From an uncultured Adlercreutzia sp. (GTDB lineage: Bacteria; Actinomycetota; Coriobacteriia; Coriobacteriales; Eggerthellaceae): a stretch of DNA of 8,245 nucleotides. Below are positions 1-6,183 of the stretch, one piece after another (positions within the stretch are counted from its first letter, which is position 1; each line of letters begins with the position of its first letter). The position numbers and the translations under genes were made by a program. The notes under the pieces were generated by a model. The model did not search any database. It was not told where the DNA came from and saw nothing but the letters and a program-made list of their open reading frames with translations. The stretch spans positions 1 through 8,245 of the forward strand of contig CABSMC010000098.1 in NCBI GenBank assembly GCA_902478715.1, written 5' to 3'.

Positions 1-3
1 CGC

Positions 4-36
4 TCGTCGGCAGCGTCAGATGTGTATAAGAGACAG
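4..36 (+). other. Illumina Nextera Read 1 adapter (contamination)
   Basis: Bases 4-17 read TCGTCGGCAGCGTC, the synthetic part of the Nextera Read 1 adapter. Bases 18-36 read AGATGTGTATAAGAGACAG, the 19-base Tn5 mosaic end used in tagmentation. Both halves match exactly from memory and are joined as in the commercial oligo, so this is untrimmed library sequence at a contig end and not part of the genome. The three bases before it (CGC) would be the tail of the i5 index. Genomic sequence begins at about base 37. Confidence 0.98.
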
Positions 37-59
37 GGTTTACACGGGAGAAATCGTTC

Positions 60-65
60 TAAGGA
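60..65 (+). promoter_or_regulatory. Ribosome binding site of the malic enzyme
   Basis: TAAGGA ends 10 bases before the ATG at 76. It supports that ATG over the in-frame ATG at 22, which lies inside the adapter and has no genomic context. Spacing is slightly long but acceptable. Confidence 0.6.
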
Positions 66-75
66 CTTGGAACCT

Positions 76-1245
76 ATGGATATCGCAGCGGAATCGCTCG
101 CCAAGCACGCCGAGTGGCGCGGCAAGCTCGCCTTCGATCCGAAGATGGACATCGCCACGCGCCACGATCTGGCCGTGGCCTATACCCCCGGGGTCGCCGA
201 GCCCTGCAAGGTCATCGCCGAGCACCCCGAGGCCGCCTACGACTACACGCTGAAGGCGAACACGGTGGCCGTCGTCTCCGACGGCAGCGCGGTTTTGGGC
301 CTGGGCAACATCGGCCCTGCCGCCGCCATGCCGGTTATGGAGGGCAAGGCGGCCCTGTTCAAGGCCTTTGGCGGCGTGGACGCGTTCCCCATCTGCCTGG
401 ATACCCAGGACACCGACGAGATCATCGAGACGGTCATCCGCATCGCCCCGGCCTTCGGCGGTATCAACCTGGAGGACATCGCCGCCCCCCGCTGCTTCGA
501 GATCGAGGCGCGGCTGAACGACGCGCTGGACATCCCGGTCTTCCACGATGACCAGCACGGCACGGCCATCGTGGTGCTCTCGGGCATCATCAACGCGCTG
601 CGCCTTGTGGGCAAGGACAAAGCGTCGGTGCGCGTGGTCGTCAACGGCGCGGGCTCGGCGGGCATCGCCATCGCCAAGCTGCTTCTGTCCTACGGCTTCG
701 CGCACGTGACCATGTGCGACATCCGCGGCATCCTGAGCTCCTCCTACGAGGGCATGAACCCGGCCCAGGAGGCCATGCTGGCGGTGACGAACCTCGAGGA
801 CAAATCCGGCACGCTCGCCGACGCCATGGAGGGCGCCGACATCGTCATCGGGGTTTCGGCCCCCGGGGTCATCACGCCCGAGATGGTCGCCTCCATGGCC
901 GACGACGCCATCGTGTTCGCCATGGCCAACCCCACCCCCGAGATCTTCCCCGACGAGGCCCGTGCCGCCGGGGCGCGCGTGGTGGGCACCGGACGGTCGG
1001 ACTTCCCGAACCAGGTGAACAACGTCATCGCCTTCCCCGGCATCTTCAAGGGGGCGCTGCAGGCCCGGGCCGAGCGCATCACCGAGCCCATGAAGCTGGC
1101 CGCCGCCGAGGCATTGGCGGCGCTCGTCTCCGACGAGGAGCTCTCCGAGGAGTTCATCATGCCCGACCCCTTCGACCCGCGCGTGGCCGACGCCGTAGCC
1201 GACGCCGTGCGCGCGTGCGCCGCCGCCGAGCGGGAAGGGGCCTAG
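76..1245 (+). CDS. NAD(P)-dependent malic enzyme, short bacterial type
   Basis: Oxidative decarboxylation of malate to pyruvate and CO2 with reduction of NAD(P), in the cytoplasm. The protein has 389 residues, normal for the short bacterial form without a phosphotransacetylase domain. The N-terminal malic domain shows AYTPGVAEPC with the likely catalytic Tyr36, VMEGKAALFK with the likely catalytic Lys91, NLEDIAAPRC with metal ligands Glu133/Asp134, and FHDDQHGT with Asp159. The NAD-binding domain has NGAGSAG at 190-196 and Asp215 at the end of the second strand (MCDIRG), which favours NAD over NADP. MANPTPE and RSDFPNQVNN follow. The frame stays open upstream into the adapter, giving a false start beginning MYKRQ; the real start is the ATG at 76. 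It is the first complete gene of the run, 5 bases before tmk. The product is sure; the cofactor is inferred. Confidence 0.95.
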   Translation: MDIAAESLAKHAEWRGKLAFDPKMDIATRHDLAVAYTPGVAEPCKVIAEHPEAAYDYTLKANTVAVVSDGSAVLGLGNIGPAAAMPVMEGKAALFKAFGGVDAFPICLDTQDTDEIIETVIRIAPAFGGINLEDIAAPRCFEIEARLNDALDIPVFHDDQHGTAIVVLSGIINALRLVGKDKASVRVVVNGAGSAGIAIAKLLLSYGFAHVTMCDIRGILSSSYEGMNPAQEAMLAVTNLEDKSGTLADAMEGADIVIGVSAPGVITPEMVASMADDAIVFAMANPTPEIFPDEARAAGARVVGTGRSDFPNQVNNVIAFPGIFKGALQARAERITEPMKLAAAEALAALVSDEELSEEFIMPDPFDPRVADAVADAVRACAAAEREGA

Positions 1246-1250
1246 CAGCT

Positions 1251-1997
1251 GTGGCAGCACCCGCGAACACGGGCGTCTTCGTCACCTTCGAGGGGGGCGA
1301 CGGCGCCGGCAAGTCGACGCAGATACGCTTCCTCGCCCGACTTCTGGAAGATGCCGGCCGCGAGGTGGTGCGCCTTCGCGAGCCCGGAGGCACCGCCGTG
1401 GGGGAGGCTCTGCGCGCCGTCGTGCTCGATCCGGCCCATGAGGCCATGAGCGACCGCGCCGAGCTGCTCATCTACGAGGCGGCCCGGGCCCAGATCGTCG
1501 ACGAGGTCATCCGCCCGGCGCTCGGGCGCGGGGCGGTGGTTCTGTGCGATAGGTTCTACGACTCCACCGTGGCCTACCAGGGCTGCGGGCGGGGGCTCGA
1601 CGGCGCCTTCATCGACGCGGCGAACCGGTTCGCCTGCGACGGGGTGGTGCCGGATGCCACGGTGCTTTTGGTGGCCCCCGCCTCGGCCGTGCGCTCGCGC
1701 ATGGGGCGCCGCGAGGGGGCCGACCGCCTGGAGCTGGCCGGCGACGCCTTCCACAGCCGGGTGGCCGTGGGCTTCGAGCAGATCGCCGAGGCCGATCCGG
1801 CCCGGGTGAGGACGGTGCTGTCGCGGGTGCACCGCGCCGACACGTTCCGCGCCGTGCTGGAGGCGGTATCGCCCGTGCTGCCGGAGGCCGCCGCGGCGCT
1901 GGCCGGCGGGGCGGATCTGGATGCCCTCGTCTCACGGGAGATGGCGGCCAAGCGCGCCGAGAAGGAAGCGAAGGCGAAGGAGGGCGCCCGTGGCTGA
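1251..1997 (+). CDS. tmk: Thymidylate kinase (dTMP kinase)
   Basis: Phosphorylates dTMP to dTDP with ATP, an essential step in dTTP supply, in the cytoplasm. The 248-residue protein starts at GTG 1251, with GGAAGGGG ending about 10 bases upstream and only 5 bases after the malic enzyme stop. It shows the P-loop FEGGDGAGKST (13-23), the dTMP-binding REPGGT (43-48) and DRFYDSTVAYQG (100-111), and a LID at about 148-161 (RSRMGRREGADRLE). The P-loop lacks arginine and the LID is arginine-rich, the arrangement of E. coli-type (type II) enzymes. Two oddities: the family's usual LD after the PD-x-T strand reads LV here (Val141), and the protein is about 35 residues longer than usual, ending in a Lys/Glu/Ala-rich tail (about 229-248). 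The tail's codons also carry the holB ribosome binding site. The tmk-holB neighbourhood is widespread in bacteria. Confidence 0.95.
   Translation: MAAPANTGVFVTFEGGDGAGKSTQIRFLARLLEDAGREVVRLREPGGTAVGEALRAVVLDPAHEAMSDRAELLIYEAARAQIVDEVIRPALGRGAVVLCDRFYDSTVAYQGCGRGLDGAFIDAANRFACDGVVPDATVLLVAPASAVRSRMGRREGADRLELAGDAFHSRVAVGFEQIAEADPARVRTVLSRVHRADTFRAVLEAVSPVLPEAAAALAGGADLDALVSREMAAKRAEKEAKAKEGARG
1977..1984 (+). promoter_or_regulatory. Ribosome binding site of holB, inside tmk
   Basis: AAGGAGGG is a near-perfect Shine-Dalgarno sequence 5 bases before the GTG at 1990. It selects GTG 1990 as the holB start over the in-frame ATG at 1921, which would add 23 basic residues unlike the family. It also fixes the 8-base overlap with tmk, so the two genes are probably translationally coupled. 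Confidence 0.8.
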
Positions 1998-3147
1998 CGC
2001 CTTCGAGAACATTCTGGGACAGCCCAAGGTGCGCGAGTTTCTGCGCGCCTCGGTGGTCTCGGAGCGGGTGACCCAGGCCTATCTGTTCGTGGGGCCGGCC
2101 GGCTCCAACAAGACCCAGGCCGCCTATGCGCTCGCCCAGGCGCTCATGTGCCCGAAGGGGCCCCGCGGGCCGCGGGGCGGTTCCTGCGGCGCCTGCGACC
2201 GCTGCGGGCGCATTCTGCGGCGCAAGCATCCCGACGTGCGCTATTTCGCCCCGGCCGGCGCGAACGGGTATCTGGTGGAGCAGGTGCGCGAGATCGTGGC
2301 CGACACGGCGCTCTCTCCCATTCAGGCCGACAAGAAGATCTACATTCTGGATCGCGTGGACCAGCTGGGCGCGAGCGCCGCCAACGCGTTTCTGAAGACG
2401 CTGGAGGAGCCGGCCGACGACGTGGTGATGATCCTTCTGGGCCGCACCCGCGAGTCGGTGCTGCCCACCATCGTCTCCCGCTGCCAGGTGGTGCCCTTCC
2501 GCCACATTCCCGCCTCGGAGGCCGCGGGCATCGTGGCCCAGAACACCGGCGCCGACCCCGCCCAGGCGCGCCAGGCCATCGAGGCCTGCGGCGGCTCCAT
2601 CACCTCGGCCGTGGCGTTTCTGCGGGCGCCGGGAAGCGAGCGCCTCGCCTTCCGGACGCGGCTCTTCGCCGATTTGGCCATGCTCCAGCGCGCCGACGAC
2701 TGGGACGTGGTGGAGATGGCCCGCGCGCTCGTGGAGGCGTCGAAGGCGCCGCTCGACGAGGTGCGCGCCTCCCAGGAGGCGGAGCTTGCCGAGAACGCCG
2801 ACTTCCTCGCGAAATCGGCCATCCGCCAGATAGAGGCGCGCAACAAGCGCCAGCTGTCGGCGAAGACCTCCGAGTATCTGCGCCAGACGACGGCCATGGT
2901 TCGCTCGTGGCTGCGCGACGGGCTCATGGTGGCCTGCGGGACGCCGGAGCTGGTCATCAACACCGATGTGCGCGATTCGCTGGTCGCCCTGTTCTCCGGC
3001 GCCGATGCGGCGGTCATCGCCGCAGCTTGCTCCAAGGTGGACGAGTGCGAGCGGGCGCTGGCCTATAATGTATCCCCAGAAACGTGCTTGGACACGTTGC
3101 TGTTCGACGTAAGAGAGGTTGTTCATGGTTCGGGTCGCACCGATTAA
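1990..3147 (+). CDS. holB: DNA polymerase III subunit delta' (clamp loader)
   Basis: Part of the clamp-loader complex that places the sliding clamp on primed DNA. The 385-residue protein opens with ADAFENILGQPKV, typical of the family. The AAA+ region shows a Walker A-like GPAGSNKT (35-42), a four-cysteine zinc module (Cys54, Cys66, Cys69, Cys72; spacing C-x11-C-x2-C-x2-C), a degenerate Walker B strand IYILDRVDQL (117-126), ANAFLKTLEEP (131-141) and the SRC motif (163-165) that supplies the arginine finger to the neighbouring subunit. An intact P-loop with Lys41-Thr42 is notable because E. coli delta' does not bind ATP; this could also be read as DnaX-like, but the length and position next to tmk and ricT favour HolB. 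The C-terminal third is a poorly conserved helical collar domain. The last 28 codons differ in base use from the rest of the gene. Confidence 0.92.
   Translation: MADAFENILGQPKVREFLRASVVSERVTQAYLFVGPAGSNKTQAAYALAQALMCPKGPRGPRGGSCGACDRCGRILRRKHPDVRYFAPAGANGYLVEQVREIVADTALSPIQADKKIYILDRVDQLGASAANAFLKTLEEPADDVVMILLGRTRESVLPTIVSRCQVVPFRHIPASEAAGIVAQNTGADPAQARQAIEACGGSITSAVAFLRAPGSERLAFRTRLFADLAMLQRADDWDVVEMARALVEASKAPLDEVRASQEAELAENADFLAKSAIRQIEARNKRQLSAKTSEYLRQTTAMVRSWLRDGLMVACGTPELVINTDVRDSLVALFSGADAAVIAAACSKVDECERALAYNVSPETCLDTLLFDVREVVHGSGRTD
3064..3098 (+). promoter_or_regulatory. Possible internal promoter and palindrome ahead of ricT
   Basis: Within the end of holB lies a perfect TATAAT (3064-3069), rare in such GC-rich sequence. 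It is followed by the inverted repeat AACGTG-CTTGGA-CACGTT (3081-3098) at the place where a transcript from this -10 would begin. No convincing -35 box is seen 16-18 bases upstream. The codons here (3064-3147) are much AT-richer in third position than in the rest of holB. The site could be an internal promoter with an operator or leader hairpin, or chance. Confidence 0.35.
3111..3118 (+). promoter_or_regulatory. Ribosome binding site of ricT
   Basis: AAGAGAGG ends 6 bases before the ATG at 3125. The alternative in-frame TTG at 3119 directly abuts this site and is too close, so ATG 3125 is chosen, giving a 23-base overlap with holB. Confidence 0.65.
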
Positions 3148-4699
3148 CTTGACCTTCAACCCCCGGACGCTGTGGTTCGATCCGGGCGATTTGGACATAG
3201 AGAAGGACATGCCCGTGGTGGTGCGCACCGCCCGGGGCACCGAGTTCGGCATCGCCGCGAGCGAGGTCATCGAGGTGTCCGAGGAGCAGGTGCGCGCGTT
3301 GAAGAGCGCCCTGCGCCCCGTGGAGCGTATCGCGACCGAGGAGGATATCGAGCAGGCGGCCGAGATGGAGCGCGCTTCCGCCGAGGCCCTGCCGGTGTTC
3401 AAGGAGATGGCCCGGGAGTACCACGAGGACATGCACCCGGTATCCGTGGAGTTTCTGCTCGACGGCGACAAGGCCGTCTTCTACTTCGAGGCCGAGGAGC
3501 GCATCGACTTCCGCGAGCTGGTGCGCAAGCTGGCGGCCCGCTTCCACGTGCGCATCGACATGCGTCAGATCGGCGTGCGCGACGAGGCTCGCATGGTGGG
3601 CGGCATCGGGCACTGCGGCCAGGAGCTGTGCTGCAAGCGGCTCGGCGGCGAGTTCTGCCCCGTGTCCATTCGCATGGCCAAGGAGCAGGGGCTCTCGCTG
3701 AACCCCCAGAAGATCTCCGGGCTGTGCGGCCGGCTCATGTGCTGTCTGCGCTACGAGTTCGACGCCTACAAGGACTTCAAGAGCCGCGCCCCCAAGCTGA
3801 ACGCCACGGTGCAGACGCCGGCCGGGCCTGCCAAAGTGGTCGATCATGACGTGCCGCGGGAGATCGTATCGCTGAAGGTGGAGGGGGAAAAGCCTGTGAA
3901 GGTGCCCCTGTCCGATTTCGATCCGGCCCCCGAGGGCACCGCGCGGCCCAACGCCGTGGGGGAGGAGGCCTGGGAAGAGGCGACGACTGATCGCGGGCTC
4001 ATCGGCGGCGAGGCGCTCATCTTCTCGACGAGCCAGTTCACCGGCGCCGACAAGCTGGCCGAGGGCGCCAAGGTGCGCCACACCGGCGGCTCGCGCAAAG
4101 GATCGGGCGAGGCGGGACGCTCGCGCCGCAGCGGCTCCGAGGGCCGCGGGCGCGGCGGCACGCGCTCGGCGGGGGCGCAGACGGCGTCTCCGGCCCCGGC
4201 CGCCCCGCCCCGCAAGCGCCGCCGCTCCACGAAGCTGTCGGCGGCCGACGACGGGCGCGGTTTGGAGCGCGTGTCCACCTCCCGCGAGGAGGGCGCGCGC
4301 GGCGAGGGAGCCGCATCGCCGAAGCCGCGCCGTCAGCGCTCCGGGACGGCCTCGCGGCCCAAGGACGGGGCGCGACCCAAGGACGGCGGGCGCAACCAGA
4401 GCGGCCAGGGCGGCCAGGGGAAAGCGCAAAGGGCCAAGGGCTCCCAGGGCCGCTCTCGCTCCGGCCAGGGCGACGGCAAGTCCAAGGGCGCCTCGCCGCG
4501 GCCGGGCCAGAAATCCTCGGGGCTGCGGGCCGAGCAGGGTAGTGCGTCCCGGGGCGAGGGCGCCAAGGCGGACGGGGGCGCTTCCAAGCCCCGGCGCCGG
4601 CGCCGCTCCCGCAAGCCCAAGGCCGACGGCGGCGCGGGCGCGGGCTCGGGCTCGGGCCAGCAGCCCGGCGGCAACGGCGGCAACGGCACCGGAAACTAG
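3125..4699 (+). CDS. ricT: RicT/YaaT family PSP1 protein with long basic tail
   Basis: In Bacillus subtilis, RicT (YaaT) joins RicA and RicF in an iron-sulfur complex that acts with RNase Y in mRNA maturation and affects sporulation and competence. Here the family core is residues 1 to about 315. Its hallmark block holds two CG-x3-CC motifs, HCGQELCC (Cys164, Cys169, Cys170) and LCGRLMCC (Cys201, Cys206, Cys207), with Cys178 and the conserved PVSIRMAKEQGLSLNP and KISGLCGRLMCC between and around them. The total length is 524 residues, against roughly 275 in Bacillus. Residues 319-524 form an added low-complexity tail of Gly, Ser, Ala, Arg and Lys with 48 basic and 15 acidic residues, no aromatic residue and no cysteine; it is probably disordered and may bind RNA. 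The tmk-holB-ricT order matches Bacillus, except that yaaQ and yaaR are absent. RicA and RicF are not in the window. Confidence 0.88.
   Translation: MVRVAPINLTFNPRTLWFDPGDLDIEKDMPVVVRTARGTEFGIAASEVIEVSEEQVRALKSALRPVERIATEEDIEQAAEMERASAEALPVFKEMAREYHEDMHPVSVEFLLDGDKAVFYFEAEERIDFRELVRKLAARFHVRIDMRQIGVRDEARMVGGIGHCGQELCCKRLGGEFCPVSIRMAKEQGLSLNPQKISGLCGRLMCCLRYEFDAYKDFKSRAPKLNATVQTPAGPAKVVDHDVPREIVSLKVEGEKPVKVPLSDFDPAPEGTARPNAVGEEAWEEATTDRGLIGGEALIFSTSQFTGADKLAEGAKVRHTGGSRKGSGEAGRSRRSGSEGRGRGGTRSAGAQTASPAPAAPPRKRRRSTKLSAADDGRGLERVSTSREEGARGEGAASPKPRRQRSGTASRPKDGARPKDGGRNQSGQGGQGKAQRAKGSQGRSRSGQGDGKSKGASPRPGQKSSGLRAEQGSASRGEGAKADGGASKPRRRRRSRKPKADGGAGAGSGSGQQPGGNGGNGTGN
4358..4470 (+). repeat. Short direct repeats in the ricT tail
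   Basis: CCCAAGGACGG occurs at 4358-4368 and 4376-4386 (18-base period, encoding RPKDG twice). CGGCCAGGG occurs in tandem at 4402-4410 and 4411-4419 and again at 4462-4470 (encoding SGQGGQG-type runs). These are in-frame low-complexity coding repeats, a likely source of length variation in the tail. Confidence 0.6.
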
Positions 4700-4704
4700 G
4701 GAGG
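4698..4704 (+). promoter_or_regulatory. Ribosome binding site of pncB
   Basis: AGGGAGG begins within the ricT stop codon (TAG 4697-4699) and ends 10 bases before the ATG at 4715. It supports that start and a tightly packed ricT-pncB junction. Confidence 0.65.
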
Positions 4705-4714
4705 CACCTCACTC

Positions 4715-6169
4715 ATGAACGTGGACTACGCCCTGCTCACCGATCTGTACCAGATCACCATGGCCCAGGGCTACTGGGACGCCGAGAAAGCGGGCGAGGA
4801 GGCCTGCTTCACCATGTACTTCCGCGACTACCCCTTCAAGGGGGGCTACGCGGTGGCCTGCGGCATGGCCCAGCTGGCCGACCTGGTGGAGACGTTCCGC
4901 TTCAGCGAGGAGGACATCGCCTATTTGGCCTCGCTGGATGCCCCGGCCGGCGGCCCCTTGTTCGATCCGGCCTTCCTGGAGTATCTGCGCGATCTGCGCC
5001 TGTCGGTGGACATCGACGCGGTGCCCGAGGGCACGATCGTGTTTCCCCACGAGCCGCTCGTGCGGGTCACCGGCCCCATCATGCAGTGCCAGCTCATCGA
5101 GACGGCGCTGCTCAACATGGTGAACTTCCAAACGCTCATCGCCACCAAGGCCGCCCGTGTGTGCCGCGCCGCCAAGGGGCGCCCCGTGGCGGAATTCGGC
5201 CTGCGCCGGGCCCAGGGCCTAGGCGGCGTGTGGGCATCGCGCGCGGCGGTGGTGGGCGGCTGCGCCTCAACCTCGAACGTGCTGGCCGGCAAGCTCTTCA
5301 ACATCCCGGTCTCGGGCACTCACGCCCATTCTTGGGTCATGTCCTTCGATGACGAGCTTACCGCCTTCCGCGAGTACGCCCGCATCTTCCCGAACAACTG
5401 CATCCTTCTGGTGGATACCTACGATGTGGAGCAGGGCATCAGGAACGCCATCACCGTGGGCCTGGAAATGCGCGAGCGCGGCGAGCGCCTGGCCGGCATC
5501 CGCATCGACTCGGGCGACCTGTCGTGGCTCTCGAAGATGGCCCGGCGCATGCTGGATGAGGCGGGGCTTACCGATTGCGGCATCGTGCTCTCGAACGATC
5601 TGGACGAGTACACCATCCAGTCGATGCTGGAGGAGGGGGCCGACGTCATGTCCTTCGGCGTGGGCACGAAGCTGGCGAGCGCCTATGACCAGCCGACTCT
5701 GGGCGGCGTCTACAAGCTGGCCGCGGTTCGCGCGGGCGAGGATGCCCCTTGGACGGCGCGGCTGAAGATCTCCGAGTCGGCCGCCAAGCTCACCACTCCG
5801 GGCGTGCTCGACGTGCGGCGGTACTACCAGTCCGATGGCCGCATCGCCGGCGACATGGTCTTCGATGTGAATGAGACGCCAGATGCGCGGGAGGTCATCG
5901 TGGACCCCATGGACGACCTGCGCCAGAAGAACCTCTCGGGCCTGCGCTTCGAGACACTGCTGCGCCCTTTGGCCCGCGCCGGCAAGGTGGTGCTCGCGCC
6001 GGAGGACCGCAGCGCCATGGCCGCCCGCGCCCGCGCTTGTGTTGGTTTGGAAACCCTTGACGAAACTCAGTTGCGCATGCTGAACCCCCACACCTATCCT
6101 GTTGGTCTGGAGCTGGGCCTCAACGAGCGCCGCCGGGCGCTGGTGGCCGAGCTGCGACATATTCTATAG
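4715..6169 (+). CDS. pncB: Nicotinate phosphoribosyltransferase
   Basis: Condenses nicotinate with PRPP to nicotinate mononucleotide, coupled to ATP hydrolysis; first step of the Preiss-Handler NAD salvage route, in the cytoplasm. The 484-residue length fits the family. The start MNVDYALLTDLYQITMAQGYW is the classic N-terminus (TDLYQ at 9-13). Also visible are EFGLRRAQG, GTHAHSW (201-207; a histidine of this motif is the one phosphorylated in the family, most likely His205), the phosphoribosyl-binding RIDSGDL (263-269), SNDLDEYT, and FGVGTKLASAYDQP. No key motif is missing. It sits 15 bases after ricT and 12 bases before degV. Near its 3' end (about 6035-6106) third-position base use shifts toward A/T, as at the end of holB. 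Placement with dTMP kinase and the clamp loader suggests only a general housekeeping operon. Confidence 0.95.
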   Translation: MNVDYALLTDLYQITMAQGYWDAEKAGEEACFTMYFRDYPFKGGYAVACGMAQLADLVETFRFSEEDIAYLASLDAPAGGPLFDPAFLEYLRDLRLSVDIDAVPEGTIVFPHEPLVRVTGPIMQCQLIETALLNMVNFQTLIATKAARVCRAAKGRPVAEFGLRRAQGLGGVWASRAAVVGGCASTSNVLAGKLFNIPVSGTHAHSWVMSFDDELTAFREYARIFPNNCILLVDTYDVEQGIRNAITVGLEMRERGERLAGIRIDSGDLSWLSKMARRMLDEAGLTDCGIVLSNDLDEYTIQSMLEEGADVMSFGVGTKLASAYDQPTLGGVYKLAAVRAGEDAPWTARLKISESAAKLTTPGVLDVRRYYQSDGRIAGDMVFDVNETPDAREVIVDPMDDLRQKNLSGLRFETLLRPLARAGKVVLAPEDRSAMAARARACVGLETLDETQLRMLNPHTYPVGLELGLNERRRALVAELRHIL

Positions 6170-6183
6170 AGAGGACGCTCTAT
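6166..6183 (+). promoter_or_regulatory. Inverted repeat enclosing the degV ribosome binding site
   Basis: ATAGAG (6166-6171) and CTCTAT (6178-6183) are perfect complements separated by six bases (AGGACG). The AGGA core of the ribosome binding site lies in the loop and the first two bases of the degV ATG lie in the stem. The left arm includes the pncB stop codon. A hairpin could dampen initiation until ribosomes finishing pncB open it. The stem is short and AT-rich, so any effect would be modest. Confidence 0.4.

Noticed and set aside
18..36. Tn5 mosaic end, suggesting a natural transposon insertion
   Set aside because: It is preceded by the 14-base synthetic Nextera part and sits at the extreme contig end; no transposase or second end is present.
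39..62. TTTACA as a -35 box for the malic enzyme
   Set aside because: No -10 like sequence lies 16-18 bases downstream, and the space before the ATG is too short for a credible promoter.
20..253. Small + strand frame starting MCIRDR
   Set aside because: It starts in the adapter and is an out-of-frame shadow of the malic enzyme.
40..1260. 406-codon open frame on the - strand
   Set aside because: Antisense shadow of the malic enzyme produced by GC-rich codons; residues are low-complexity Gly/Val/His/Arg with no domain, while the + strand gene is certain.
1921..1989. Upstream ATG extension of holB
   Set aside because: The 23 added residues are a basic shadow of the tmk tail; GTG 1990 has an excellent ribosome binding site and begins the conserved sequence.
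3119..3124. TTG start of ricT
   Set aside because: It abuts the ribosome binding site with no spacing; ATG 3125 has six bases.
1609..3471. 620-codon open frame on the - strand
   Set aside because: Spans parts of tmk, holB and ricT antisense, ends in Pro/Arg-rich sequence, and matches no family I recognise.
3014..4429. 471-codon open frame on the - strand
   Set aside because: Antisense to ricT; Leu/Ala/Gly/Arg composition typical of GC-rich shadow frames.
4358..4470. CRISPR-like or mobile repeats
   Set aside because: Units are 9-18 bases, in frame and without spacers; they are coding low-complexity repeats of the RicT tail.
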